This document shows, in pieces, positions 8,060 to 17,576 of a DNA stretch of 64,000 nucleotides. The notes under the pieces are model-generated. The model ran no database searches, was not told where the DNA came from, and saw only the letters and a program-made list of their open reading frames with translations. The position numbers were made by a program, and so were the translations under genes. The DNA is from Andreprevotia sp. IGB-42 (GTDB lineage Bacteria; Pseudomonadota; Gammaproteobacteria; Burkholderiales; Chitinibacteraceae). Location: positions 1 through 64,000 of the forward strand of contig NZ_WXTX01000004.1 in NCBI RefSeq assembly GCF_009848685.1, given 5' to 3'. Numbering within the stretch: position 1 is the first letter of the stretch; the number at the start of each line of letters is the position of its first letter.

Positions 8060-8985
8060 CGTTTCATGCCTTCTGCACGATGCAACAAATCGTACATCAC
8101 GCCATCACGCAAGCCGCCCAGCGTGATATCCATCTGCTCCAGCTGCAGCGCCGCAAACATGCCGGCCATGATGGCAAAGCCACCTGCCAGCACCGGGCGG
8201 CGATCTGCGCGCAGCCCTTGCAGATTCACGCGCTCTACATGCCCGGCCCGCAGCAAGACCTCACGCAGCCGTGCCAGACTGCCGGCAGTGAGGTTGAACG
8301 GGCCAAAACCATTGAGCTGCACAATATCCGCCAGCGAACGCGCGGTGCCCGACGTGCCCACCACCTGCTGCCAGCCGTGGCGGGACAGCTCATCCAGATA
8401 AGGTGCCAGACTGGCGTGCGTGGCGGCTTCAGCCTGTGCCAGGCGTTCCGGCGTGATCACGCCATCCGGAAAATAGCGCTGGCTCCAGGTCACGCAGCCC
8501 AATTGCACGCTGGCCATCCAGTGTGCATCGAAGCCGCGGCCGACGATGATTTCGGTGGAGCCACCGCCGATATCGATCACGATACGCGGCAGCTGGCCAT
8601 CCGGCAGGCTGTGCGCCGCCCCCAGATAAATCAGTCGCGCCTCTTCATGCCCATTGATGACCTCGATGGGAAAACCCAGTGCGCGTTCGGCCAGCGGCAA
8701 AAAGTCGCCGATATTGCTGGCCACCCTGAAGGTGTTGGTGGCTACCGCACGCACATGGCTGACGGGAATACCCGCCAGCCGCGTGCCGAAACGCTGCAGC
8801 GCCGCCAGTGCCTCATCGCATATTTCACCACTGAGCTGGCCGGCCTCGCTCAGGCCGGCAGCCAGCCGCACCGTTTCCTTGAGCGTGATCAATGGCAGTG
8901 GCCGGCCATGATCGTTGCGGGCGATCTGGAGCCGGAAACTGTTGGAGCCAAGGTCAATGGCAGCAAATTGCTTGGGATGATGCAT
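8056..8985 (-). CDS. Ppx/GppA family phosphatase (short form)
   Basis: 309 aa, with the two actin-like ATPase domains of the exopolyphosphatase/guanosine pentaphosphatase family: AIDLGSNSFRLQI (phosphate loop 1) and IDIGGGSTEI (loop 2). It lacks the C-terminal HD-like and helical domains of E. coli Ppx (513 aa) and GppA (494 aa), so it belongs to the short class. It probably acts on inorganic polyphosphate or pppGpp; the substrate cannot be told from sequence. The ATG at 8985 fits the family N-terminus, although no strong ribosome-binding site is seen. It forms an operon with corA (4-bp overlap); phoU is upstream, behind a terminator. Confidence 0.9.
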   Translation of the reverse strand: MHHPKQFAAIDLGSNSFRLQIARNDHGRPLPLITLKETVRLAAGLSEAGQLSGEICDEALAALQRFGTRLAGIPVSHVRAVATNTFRVASNIGDFLPLAERALGFPIEVINGHEEARLIYLGAAHSLPDGQLPRIVIDIGGGSTEIIVGRGFDAHWMASVQLGCVTWSQRYFPDGVITPERLAQAEAATHASLAPYLDELSRHGWQQVVGTSGTARSLADIVQLNGFGPFNLTAGSLARLREVLLRAGHVERVNLQGLRADRRPVLAGGFAIMAGMFAALQLEQMDITLGGLRDGVMYDLLHRAEGMKR

Positions 8986-9049
8986 GCATGGGAAAGCCGC
9001 AATCAGGATCGTCGTAAGATAACCGCTGTTGCGCTGCGGAACAAGGCGT

Positions 9050-9075
9050 AAAAAAGGGCAGCATCTGCTGCCCTT
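9050..9075 (-). terminator. Terminator of phoU
   Basis: Perfect 10-bp stem AAGGGCAGCA/TGCTGCCCTT with a 2-nt core loop, followed on the minus strand by T residues. Confidence 0.9.
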
Positions 9076-9124
9076 CCGTCGGCATGGCGGCAAGCAGCCA
9101 CCAATGACCGGTTGCGCGTTGCGC

Positions 9125-9835
9125 TTACTCCTTCGGGCCGAGCGCCACGCGATCCATTTCTGCCTGACCCTTGTGGCGCACGTCCTGGCCCTTGACCAGG
9201 AACACCACGTGCTCGGAAATGTTCACTGCCAGATCACCGATACGTTCGATGGCCTTGGCAATCCACATGGTATCGAGCGTGAGGCTGATCGAACGCGGGT
9301 CTTCCATCATGATGGACACCAGCTGGCGCTGCATGCCGCGGTACTCGATATCCAGTTGGTTGTCGGCACGCTTCACCTCGGCAGCCGGTGCGGCATCCAG
9401 GCGGGCAAATGCATCCAGCGCGCGTGACAGCATGTCCAGCGCCAGGTCAGCCAGATGGCGCAGCTCCTGGAAACGCGGGGCCTGCAACTTGCCGGCATCA
9501 ATGATGTTCTTGGCGCGCTGGCAGATGCGCGCGGCCTTGTCGCCGATGCGCTCCAGGTCTTCAACCGATTTGATCACGGTCATCACCATGCGCAGGTCGG
9601 ACGCGGCAGGTTGGCGGCGGGCGATCATCTGGATACACATTTCGTCGAGCGCGAGATGCATTTCGTTGACGCGCTCTTCGCGCTCTATCACCTGCGAGAT
9701 CAGGCTGACATCGCCAGTTGCCAGCGATTCCATCGCCTGGCGTACCTGATCTTCAACGAGCCCAGCCATGCCGAGCACGCTCGAACGGATGGCTTCGAGC
9801 TCTGCATCGAATTGCTTGGAAATATGTTCGGACAT
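9125..9835 (-). CDS. phoU: Phosphate signalling/regulatory protein PhoU
   Basis: 236 aa, all-alpha with two tandem PhoU repeats. Each repeat carries the metal-binding E/D pattern: VEDLERIGDKAARICQRA in the first and AKAIERIGDLAVNISEHVVF in the second. PhoU links the Pst transporter to the PhoR/PhoB system. The start at 9835 (MSEHISKQFDAELEAIR) is preceded by CGGAGAAAC; an ATG nine codons earlier (9862) has no clear site. No pst or pho genes flank it, but a polyphosphate-type phosphatase gene is immediately downstream. Confidence 0.95.
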   Translation of the reverse strand: MSEHISKQFDAELEAIRSSVLGMAGLVEDQVRQAMESLATGDVSLISQVIEREERVNEMHLALDEMCIQMIARRQPAASDLRMVMTVIKSVEDLERIGDKAARICQRAKNIIDAGKLQAPRFQELRHLADLALDMLSRALDAFARLDAAPAAEVKRADNQLDIEYRGMQRQLVSIMMEDPRSISLTLDTMWIAKAIERIGDLAVNISEHVVFLVKGQDVRHKGQAEMDRVALGPKE

Positions 9836-9927
9836 GCGCCGTTTCTCCGGGAGATTATTCATCGCACGTTAGCAGCTCAAGGTTACGGTTATGTTGCACA
9901 ATTGTTTAAAGTCCCGCAGAGATCGCA

Positions 9928-10590
9928 TCACTTGAATGTTTTTACACCAGATTGCGTGCCCAGCAACAGCACATCCGCGCGGCGGCGGGCAAATACACCA
10001 CACGTCACCACGCCAACGATCTGGTTCAGCTCGCTCTCGAACTTTGCCGGTTCGGTGATCTGCAAACCGTGTACGTCGAGAATGATGTTGCCATTGTCGG
10101 TCACCACCCCCTCCCGATATGCCGGGTGGCCACCCAGCTTCACCAGCTCGCGCGCCACGTAGGAGCGCGCCATCGGGATCACCTCCACCGGCAAGGGAAA
10201 CTTGCCCAGCACGTCCACCAGTTTGGTTTCGTCGGCAATGCACACGAACTGCTCGGCCACCGCAGCAACGATCTTCTCGCGCGTCAGCGCAGCGCCGCCG
10301 CCCTTGATCATCTGCAACTGGCGGTTGATCTCGTCGGCGCCATCCACGTACACCGACAGCGTGTCCACGCTGTTCAGATCGAATACCGCGATGCCGTGCG
10401 CCTTCATGCGGGCCACGCTCGCCTCGGATGAAGAAACGCCCCCGACGATACGGCCCTTGATTTTTGCCAGCGCATCGATGAAGTAGTTGGCAGTAGAGCC
10501 GGTTCCCACACCGACAACGATGTCATCCTGAATGTAGGCAATGGCGGCTTCGGCAGCGGCTTGCTTGAGCTGGTTCTGGTCGAGGGGCAT
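9928..10590 (-). CDS. rpiA: Ribose-5-phosphate isomerase A
   Basis: 220 aa, the normal length. It interconverts ribose-5-phosphate and ribulose-5-phosphate in the non-oxidative pentose phosphate pathway. Family motifs: [14 protein letters not shown] (phosphate-binding loop), [16 protein letters not shown] with catalytic acid, and [14 protein letters not shown]. Cytoplasmic. It begins with [17 protein letters not shown] at 10590 and appears to stand alone. Confidence 0.97.
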   Translation of the reverse strand: MPLDQNQLKQAAAEAAIAYIQDDIVVGVGTGSTANYFIDALAKIKGRIVGGVSSSEASVARMKAHGIAVFDLNSVDTLSVYVDGADEINRQLQMIKGGGAALTREKIVAAVAEQFVCIADETKLVDVLGKFPLPVEVIPMARSYVARELVKLGGHPAYREGVVTDNGNIILDVHGLQITEPAKFESELNQIVGVVTCGVFARRRADVLLLGTQSGVKTFK

Positions 10591-10669
10591 GGAAACTCCG
10601 GAGACTGGGCGACTGGTGTAAACAAGGACGGATTTTAGCCCGAGCGAGGGCAGGCGTGCTTGGCGAATG

Positions 10670-11272
10670 TCAGTGCAGTGTGCCCAGGTACTGGCGTATG
10701 CCGCTCAGCAGCATCTCGACCGAGATGGCAGTCAGGATCAGGCCCATCAGGCGCTCGAATGCGGTCACCACCTTTTCACCCAGCAGGCGGCTGATCTTCT
10801 CGGAAAACGCCAGCGTCAGGCCGACCACGGCCATGGTCAGCACCAGCGCCCCCACCCACTCCCACAATCTGGCCGGATCGCGCGATACCAGCAGCAATAC
10901 CGTGGCAAGCGCCGATGGACCTGCCACCAGCGGGATGGCCAGCGGCACGATGAAGGGTTCGCCATGATGCGTTTCGCCCAGCACGCCACCAGGCTGCGGA
11001 AACACCATGCGCAATGCGATCAGGAACAGGATGACGCCGCCAGCAATGCCCAGCGATGTTTCCGACAGATGCATCAGGGCCAGGAACTGCTTGCCCACCA
11101 GCATGAACACGAACAGTACCGAAAATGCCACAGCAACTTCACGCAAAATCACAATGCGGCGCCGTTCCGGTGCAACCTGACGCATCAGTGATACAAATAA
11201 AGGCATGCTGCCCAAGGGGTCGGTCACCAGCAGCAGCAGCACGAAGGCAGACCAGAACGTGGCGGTTTCCAT
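10670..11272 (-). CDS. MarC family integral membrane protein (UPF0056)
   Basis: 200 aa with six hydrophobic segments and the MarC/YchE pattern ([17 protein letters not shown] near the N-terminus, [22 protein letters not shown] in the middle). Inner membrane. The family was once linked to multiple antibiotic resistance, a link later withdrawn, so the function is unknown. The ATG at 11272 is used because GGAGGA lies 4 nt upstream, ruling out the ATG five codons earlier, which overlaps that site. Confidence 0.92.
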   Translation of the reverse strand: METATFWSAFVLLLLVTDPLGSMPLFVSLMRQVAPERRRIVILREVAVAFSVLFVFMLVGKQFLALMHLSETSLGIAGGVILFLIALRMVFPQPGGVLGETHHGEPFIVPLAIPLVAGPSALATVLLLVSRDPARLWEWVGALVLTMAVVGLTLAFSEKISRLLGEKVVTAFERLMGLILTAISVEMLLSGIRQYLGTLH

Positions 11273-11349
11273 GATTCCTCCAAACACCGGATGCTAGCGC
11301 CCCTATCCGCTATCGGACATCGGGGCCAACCGCAAGCGGTCTGCACCGC

Positions 11350-12186
11350 ATGAAACTTCAGGAGATGCTCGGCGATATGGCAGCCTTGGTATGGATACGC
11401 TTGCATCTGTTCCTGTGCAGTATGGTCTTTCTGCAGGCCGGCGTTGCTGTTGCGACGCCGGTTTTGCGCGTGGCCATCGAAGAAGCGGATAACCGCCCCT
11501 ACGAGTATCGTGATGAAGCAGGCCAATGGACTGGCTATCACATCGAAGCCATCCGGGCTGCGGCAAGCCGCATGGGTGTGGAGATCAAAATCCTGCCACT
11601 GCCCTGGTCACGTGCATTGGCGATGCTGAAAAACGGGGAAGTCGAAGCTGCAAGCTACGTGGCCAGTACGCCGGAGCGTGCCGAATGGGCTGTGTTCTAC
11701 CCCGGAAATTCACTGCATATACCGCAGGCCCGATTGTATATCCTGCGTTCACGCGCGGCCCAGATCAGTTGGCAGGGCTCGTTTGCAGCACTGATCGGGC
11801 ACTGGCAAGTCGGCGGTGCACGCGGCTATTACTACGGCCCGGAATGGACCCCGCTGCTGACCACCAGCAGCAATGCCGACCTGAGCGCGCCCAACCAGCA
11901 GGCACTGATGCGCATGCTGCTGCGCAAGCGCATCGATATTGCCATCGGCAGCGTGGACATGCCCACGCAACTGGCCGACGAGCTGCCTGAAATCGCCGGC
12001 AAGGTGATCGCGCTTGACGGCGTAGCACGTACCGGCCAGCCCATCTATATCGCTTTCAACCGGCGCACGGCAGACGACAAGGCCCGCCGCTTTGCCGACA
12101 TCCTGGGTGAGCTGCGCCAGGACGGCACGCTGCGGCGGCTGGCGCTGCGCTTCAATGTACTGGGTAGCGCCAACCTGCAGCCCTGA
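11350..12186 (+). CDS. Periplasmic substrate-binding protein, amino-acid (SBP family 3) type
   Basis: 278 aa with an N-terminal signal peptide (hydrophobic about 12-30, cleavage near AVA-TPVLR). The mature part has the type II periplasmic binding fold (LRVAIEEADNRPYEYRDEAGQWTGYHIEAI, then LPWSRALAMLKNGEVEAASYVAST, which resembles ABC polar amino-acid binding proteins). No permease or ATPase gene is adjacent. Solitary proteins of this type next to sensor genes can serve as periplasmic sensors; the convergent gene encodes a membrane diguanylate cyclase, but a link is only conjecture. The start is uncertain: ATGs occur at codons 1, 6 and 10. Confidence 0.8.
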   Translation: MKLQEMLGDMAALVWIRLHLFLCSMVFLQAGVAVATPVLRVAIEEADNRPYEYRDEAGQWTGYHIEAIRAAASRMGVEIKILPLPWSRALAMLKNGEVEAASYVASTPERAEWAVFYPGNSLHIPQARLYILRSRAAQISWQGSFAALIGHWQVGGARGYYYGPEWTPLLTTSSNADLSAPNQQALMRMLLRKRIDIAIGSVDMPTQLADELPEIAGKVIALDGVARTGQPIYIAFNRRTADDKARRFADILGELRQDGTLRRLALRFNVLGSANLQP

Positions 12187-12200
12187 TGCCGAGCCGGCAT

Positions 12201-15200
12201 TTACCGGATACCGGCGATGCCGGGCGGCCCTTCGCCATCTTCGACCACGGTACGGTTGCGGCCACCGCGTTTGGCTGCGTAGAGCGCAACATCTGCCAGC
12301 TGGATCAGCACGTCGGGCGTAACCTGTTCCTCGGGCACCCGCGTTGCCACGCCGCAACTGATGGTCACCATCCGGGCTACACCGGAAAAACGATGTTCGA
12401 TACCGCAATCGGCCACAGTGCGGCACATTTTCTCGGCCACCAGCCGGGCTCCTACGCTATCGGTATTGGGCAGGATGGCAACAAACTCTTCGCCGCCATA
12501 GCGGGCGAGCAGATCGCCGGGGCGCTGCAAAGCCTGGGTGAGCGTGTGCGCAATCAGCTTCAGGCAGTCGTCGCCAGCCTGATGCCCGTAATTGTCGTTG
12601 TACGCCTTGAAATGATCGACATCGATCATCAACACCGACAAGGGCTGGCTCTCGCGCATGCCGCGCAACCACTCGTGCTGGAACTGCTGATCGAAATAAC
12701 GCCGGTTGGGCACCCCCGTCAGGCCGTCGAGTTGCGCCAGCCGCTGCAATTCCAGATTGGCCGTCAGCAACAGGTCATTGGCCTGCCGGGCGGCTTTTTG
12801 CGATAGCTCCAGCTCGGCGATGGTCTGATGCAGTCTGGATTCGTACTCCTTGCGCTCGGAGATATCACGCACGATGGCAGCAAAGCAGCGCTGGCCCTCC
12901 AGCGTCAGCTCGGAAATCGTGACCTCGACCGGAAAACGGCGGCCATTGCGGTCCAAGCCGGTCAACTCGAACGGGCTCAATTGCGCATACACATCCTCGC
13001 CCGCCAGTTGCCGCAAACGGATGCGGCGCATTTTCTCTGCGTCCTCCGGTTGCACCAGTGCGCGCAAAGACAAACCGACCAATGATTCATCCGGATAGTC
13101 AAAGATCAGGCAGGCGGCCGGGTTGACCTGAACCACACAGGCTTCTTCATCAAAAATCAGCAGGCCCTCACGGATGTTGTCGACGATGCGGCTGTTGCGC
13201 TGTTCGCTTTCCACCAGACGCCGTTCCACGCGCTTGAGTTCTGCCAGGTCACGCGCAATGAAAAGGAATCCGCGCGTGCCGCCGCCCGGCTCCTTCACCG
13301 CAGTCACCGCCAGCATCACCGGCCGATGCACGCCATCGCGCCCGGTCAGCAACCATTCTTCCCGCGCCGGGCCATGTTCCGCCATCACGCGGAACACGCT
13401 GAAATCGGCGGCAACCGGCACGCGGCGCTCGCTGGCACGACGTTGCGCGCCCTGCTCCACCTCGCGGGGGTCAAGCAAGGATTCGAACGATGGTGAAGCA
13501 GGCAGGCTTTCCAGCGGCGGATAATCGAGCATGCGCTCGGCCGTGGCATTCATCAGCGTGATCCAGCCCTGGCTATCGGTGGCGATCACGGGAAATGGCG
13601 CGGCATCCAGCACCGCGTTCTGCCAGGCCAGGCTTTGCGCCAGTGCCAACTGGTCGCGCTGGCGGCTGGTAATGTCAGTGACACGCACCACCACGCCGTC
13701 GTGCCAGCGGCGCACCTGGCGCAGCCACCAGCGGCCGTCGCCGCTTTCAAACTCGTCCTCCACGGTGCCACCGTGGCGATATACAGTCTGATAGCGCTCC
13801 AGCGCATCGGCAGATGCCGGTTGTGCCATCAAGCTGGACAACGGCGCGTTGACAATATGCTCAAGCGGTTTGCCCAGCCATTCAGCCCCCGCCAGATTGC
13901 AATCCACCACCACGAAATCATGCGCCAGCCCCCCCTCCACGCGCACCACTTCCAGCAGCAGGATCACGTCCGGGCTGCTGTTGAGCGCAGACAGCGACAG
14001 CATTTCGCGCCGTTGCAGCGCGGCTTGCGTGCGGCTGATATCGGTGATGTCGTGCATGATCAGTACGCCGCCGATCAATTGCTGCTCGCCGTTATAGCGC
14101 GGGCTGTACGAGAGATCGTAAATCCGGCCGCGTGGCAGTTCGCTGCGCATCGCCAGATGCTCTCCGGTCATCACGCGCTGCCAGCGTGGCAAGACTTCAT
14201 CACGCAAGGCGGGATCGGATGCGAACCAGTCGGCAAGTGCCAGGCCCGGCCTGGGTTCACGGCCGAACATTTCGCGTGATGCCTGCACATAAGCCTGATT
14301 GAAATGCGTGAGACACAGGTTGACATCGACCGTGACGATCGGGTCAGCCGTGCTGGCCATGATGCTGTCGAGTTCCTCGTGCAGCCCGCGGACTTCCGAC
14401 AAGGATGCCAGCAGCGCCTGATCCGCCTCGACCTGCTCGGTCACATCCAGCAACACGCCCACGTAGCGATCCGGCCAAGCCGACTGCTGTCGCTCGAAAG
14501 CTGCATGCATGCGTGCCCAGCGCATTTGGCCATCGGCACGGGCAAAACGGAAAGTCAGGTTGTAGCGGCCATGGGCAAGCTCTTGCGTCCACTCCTCCAG
14601 CGAGGCCGTCGCATCATCCGGCAACAGCATGCGCTTCCAGCCATCACCAGTGGCTTCCTGCGCGCTCAGTCCGGTGATTTCACACCAGTACGGGTTGACG
14701 TACAGGTTTCGGCCAGCCAGATCATTGACGAATGCGCCGACCGGCGCGCTTTCCAGCAACGCAAACAGCGCCCGTTCGCCCTCAAGCGCGCGATGCGCCT
14801 GCCTGGCCCGTACCGAGATCACCGTCGCCAAGGCCGCACTCAGCGCCAGTATCGCCAGCACGCCGAGCAGACCGATGCCCAGCAGCAGACGGTCAATCCG
14901 TTCGATCTGTTCCGCCAGCGCCGCAGGTGTCAGCCTGGAGACCAGATACCAGCGCGCATTGCTGCCATCCCCGACCAACGTGGCGATCGGCGGCGTGCCT
15001 GTTTCACGCGGCAACGACAACGGGCGGACGCTACGGTAGACGTAATAGCTGCCATCGCTACGCAGTACACCGGCAGGCTGCTTCTGCATTTCTGCCCATA
15101 ATGCAGGCAAGCGCTGCTGCATGCCGCCGCCGCCCGGCTGGCGCAACACGCCATACCAGCGGTCCTGCTTTGCGCCGCCCAGCATCCAGCTGCCATCCTG

Positions 15201-15884
15201 CGCCAGCAACCAGTGTTCCGCCTTGTCCTGCACCTGGCTGCCCATGGCCAGCCAATCCAGCAAGCGCTGACCACGGTAGCTGAGGATCACGCTTCCCAGC
15301 CGTGCACCGTCGGCGGCAAACAGCGGCGCCGCAATACGTGCCACCAGCGAATGAGGCACCACCAGCCGGCCGTTTTCCACCGCCAGCTCCAACCCGGACA
15401 ATCCGAACTGGCCTGCGCGCAATTGCCCGGCCTGGTGTACATAAGCACGATCGTTCTTGTTTTGCAGCTGGTCTTCCGCTACCTGCAGCGCGTGACCATC
15501 CTGCAAATCCACGCGCACCCGCTCCATTCCGTTCACGTCGAAGAGCCGGGCCCGCAGGTAGACCTGCTGGGTAACGATGAAATCGGCAAAGCGGCGCTGC
15601 ACGCGCTGGAGCGCCTCGGCATCGCCGTTCAATGCAGACAGCGCATCCGGCTCGCGCTGCAGCAAGGCAGCATCGACCATCACTTTGTTGAAGGTGCGCG
15701 CAATGCCCTGCTCAGACCCGTCCAGCCACTGTTGCTGATGCTCGGCCTCACGCTTGATCCGCTCCTCCAGCTGATAGCCGCGCGACAACCACAGCACAGC
15801 GCCAAGCGCCAACAGCAGCGGCAGCGCAAGCACGGCAAACCAGAGCAGCCAGAGCCGCGGAAAAGGGCGAGACGATGCGGGCAT
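12201..15884 (-). CDS. Membrane-bound diguanylate cyclase with five PAS domains
   Basis: 1227 aa. Two membrane helices (about 8-33 and 330-357) flank a periplasmic sensor region of about 300 residues. Five PAS-type segments follow (about 372-490, 500-610, 625-740, 750-865, 880-1000) and a C-terminal GGDEF domain. The catalytic motif is GGEEF at about 1130, and an RPGD inhibitory I-site sits five residues upstream, so it should make cyclic di-GMP with product inhibition. No EAL domain. Start uncertain: the ATG at 15884 gives a natural membrane-protein N-terminus; an ATG at 15911 and a TTG at 15941 are also in frame, none with a strong ribosome-binding site. Confidence 0.9.
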   Translation of the reverse strand: MPASSRPFPRLWLLWFAVLALPLLLALGAVLWLSRGYQLEERIKREAEHQQQWLDGSEQGIARTFNKVMVDAALLQREPDALSALNGDAEALQRVQRRFADFIVTQQVYLRARLFDVNGMERVRVDLQDGHALQVAEDQLQNKNDRAYVHQAGQLRAGQFGLSGLELAVENGRLVVPHSLVARIAAPLFAADGARLGSVILSYRGQRLLDWLAMGSQVQDKAEHWLLAQDGSWMLGGAKQDRWYGVLRQPGGGGMQQRLPALWAEMQKQPAGVLRSDGSYYVYRSVRPLSLPRETGTPPIATLVGDGSNARWYLVSRLTPAALAEQIERIDRLLLGIGLLGVLAILALSAALATVISVRARQAHRALEGERALFALLESAPVGAFVNDLAGRNLYVNPYWCEITGLSAQEATGDGWKRMLLPDDATASLEEWTQELAHGRYNLTFRFARADGQMRWARMHAAFERQQSAWPDRYVGVLLDVTEQVEADQALLASLSEVRGLHEELDSIMASTADPIVTVDVNLCLTHFNQAYVQASREMFGREPRPGLALADWFASDPALRDEVLPRWQRVMTGEHLAMRSELPRGRIYDLSYSPRYNGEQQLIGGVLIMHDITDISRTQAALQRREMLSLSALNSSPDVILLLEVVRVEGGLAHDFVVVDCNLAGAEWLGKPLEHIVNAPLSSLMAQPASADALERYQTVYRHGGTVEDEFESGDGRWWLRQVRRWHDGVVVRVTDITSRQRDQLALAQSLAWQNAVLDAAPFPVIATDSQGWITLMNATAERMLDYPPLESLPASPSFESLLDPREVEQGAQRRASERRVPVAADFSVFRVMAEHGPAREEWLLTGRDGVHRPVMLAVTAVKEPGGGTRGFLFIARDLAELKRVERRLVESEQRNSRIVDNIREGLLIFDEEACVVQVNPAACLIFDYPDESLVGLSLRALVQPEDAEKMRRIRLRQLAGEDVYAQLSPFELTGLDRNGRRFPVEVTISELTLEGQRCFAAIVRDISERKEYESRLHQTIAELELSQKAARQANDLLLTANLELQRLAQLDGLTGVPNRRYFDQQFQHEWLRGMRESQPLSVLMIDVDHFKAYNDNYGHQAGDDCLKLIAHTLTQALQRPGDLLARYGGEEFVAILPNTDSVGARLVAEKMCRTVADCGIEHRFSGVARMVTISCGVATRVPEEQVTPDVLIQLADVALYAAKRGGRNRTVVEDGEGPPGIAGIR

Positions 15885-16001
15885 GGATAAACGCAATGTG
15901 AAACCTTGCATCAGTCTAGATGCAGACTGCCCCGCGACCAATCCGGTGTTTCAGCGTGAGGCCAATCGGGAACACCCCGGCTGCGCCTCTGGCACCATAC
16001 C

Positions 16002-16787
16002 TCAGCCCCCTGCCCCCTCGTAGCGACGCATGCCGGCCTTCCACATCCTGTCCAGCAGCCACAGGCCCGTAGCGGCGAACAGCGTCATCCCGACCAATGT
16101 TGCCGGCAGACTGGTGTCCTTGAGCAGCGCTTGCGCCGGCCAGTAGGCCAGTACCGCCAGTGGCAGCACCTGGAAAACGGCACGCCCCAGTGCCGGGAAG
16201 ATATCAACCGGATAGCGCGCCATTTCAGTCAGCCGGCCGGTGGTCATCAGCACCGGAAAGGTATCGCCCATCCAGAACGCCGAGCCGGCGGCGATCAGAT
16301 TGATTGCCAGGTAGATCAATGCGGACAGGGCCGCCAGCACGATGAATGCAGGGATGAACCACCAGGCATGCACAGCCGCATAGTGCTGTGCACCGAACAC
16401 GCAATAGGCGATCCCCACCATGAACAGCGGAATACCCTGCGGGTGAAAGCGCTCCAGCGAGAGCAACACCACGGGATGTATCGGGCGCAGGTAAAACCGC
16501 AGGAAATTGCCATCCTTGAGCCAGGTTTCCAGCCAGTACTGCGCGTTGAAGCAGGCGCTTTGCAGCGAGTACGACACGATCATCAGCCCCTGCATGAAAA
16601 TCAGCCCGCCGCGATCCCAGCCGGCAATCTGCCCGGTGCTGCCCGCCAGCAGCCAGACGGTGGCCGCGCTGGTGAGCGTGGTGCTGGCTATGCCCAGCAT
16701 AATCAGGAAGAAGTCCGCCCGGTCTGCCAGCTTGGCTTTGGTATCGGCAATCACCAGCCGTGAAAACAAGGTGTAATAACGTTTCAT
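16002..16787 (-). CDS. ABC-2 type transporter permease, second subunit
   Basis: 261 aa with six hydrophobic segments, resembling the PF06182 (ABC2_membrane_6) class of exporter permeases. It starts MKRYYTLFSRLVIADTKAKLADRADFF, the usual amphipathic N-terminus. Three bases separate it from the preceding permease, and it closes a three-gene operon (ATPase, permease, permease). The substrate is unknown; related systems are annotated as multidrug or viologen exporters. Confidence 0.85.
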   Translation of the reverse strand: MKRYYTLFSRLVIADTKAKLADRADFFLIMLGIASTTLTSAATVWLLAGSTGQIAGWDRGGLIFMQGLMIVSYSLQSACFNAQYWLETWLKDGNFLRFYLRPIHPVVLLSLERFHPQGIPLFMVGIAYCVFGAQHYAAVHAWWFIPAFIVLAALSALIYLAINLIAAGSAFWMGDTFPVLMTTGRLTEMARYPVDIFPALGRAVFQVLPLAVLAYWPAQALLKDTSLPATLVGMTLFAATGLWLLDRMWKAGMRRYEGAGG

Positions 16788-16790
16788 CGC

Positions 16791-17576
16791 TCAGGCTCCG
16801 AATACCACCAGCTTGCGCTGCACATGCCGGCTGGCCAGCAACACCAGGCCCAGAAAGGCCACGCACCACAGCGCCTGCTGCAACAACGGCAAGCCGGCGC
16901 TGCTCTCTCCGGTGAGGTAGGCGACCGGCGTTTGATAGAAATGGGCGAAGGGCAGCCAGTGCATCACCGTACGCACCGCCTCGGGAAAGAATGCGATCGG
17001 CAGGTAGGCGCCTCCCAGAAACAGCAGCAAGGCATCCTTGCTTGCGGTAATGCCCCACAGGTCCGCAGCCATGAAGCCAGCCAGCCCGATGGTGAAATCC
17101 ACGCAAAAGATCAGCACGAATGCCAGCAGCAGCGAGGGTAAAGCCAGCAGCCAGTGGGTGTCCGCCGGGGCCAGCCCAGCCCACCACGCAAACAGCAGGA
17201 ACACCGGTATGTGGGCCAGCGCATGTACTGCGACACGCCCGCAAGCCAGCGCAAAGTAGCGCACCGGCAACGCCAGCGGTTGTGTCAGGTATGTCGCCAC
17301 CGCACCAGAGCGGATTTGCCGGGCAAACCCCCAGTCGGTATAGCTTTGCACCACCACGAACAAGGTCTGCGCCACCGCCACGTGCAACAGCGCACTCTGG
17401 AACGACAATCCGGCCCGGCCCGGGTTGCTGGCAAACAACGCCCCCCATAGCCAGAACAGCAACCACAGGCCAAAGCCATTGCCCAGCGCCAGCAGCACCA
17501 GACTGCTGCGGTATTGCACCACCTCCTTGAAATTGATGCGGATCAGCGCCAGTGCGCCCCGCAAATGTCTGCTCAT
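16791..17576 (-). CDS. ABC-2 type transporter permease, first subunit
   Basis: 261 aa, six hydrophobic segments, the same family as the downstream permease and equal in length, so the two probably form a heterodimeric channel. N-terminus MSRHLRGALALIRINFKEVVQYRSS. Its ATG overlaps the ATPase stop by 4 bp. No substrate-binding protein is present, consistent with export. Confidence 0.85.
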   Translation of the reverse strand: MSRHLRGALALIRINFKEVVQYRSSLVLLALGNGFGLWLLFWLWGALFASNPGRAGLSFQSALLHVAVAQTLFVVVQSYTDWGFARQIRSGAVATYLTQPLALPVRYFALACGRVAVHALAHIPVFLLFAWWAGLAPADTHWLLALPSLLLAFVLIFCVDFTIGLAGFMAADLWGITASKDALLLFLGGAYLPIAFFPEAVRTVMHWLPFAHFYQTPVAYLTGESSAGLPLLQQALWCVAFLGLVLLASRHVQRKLVVFGA

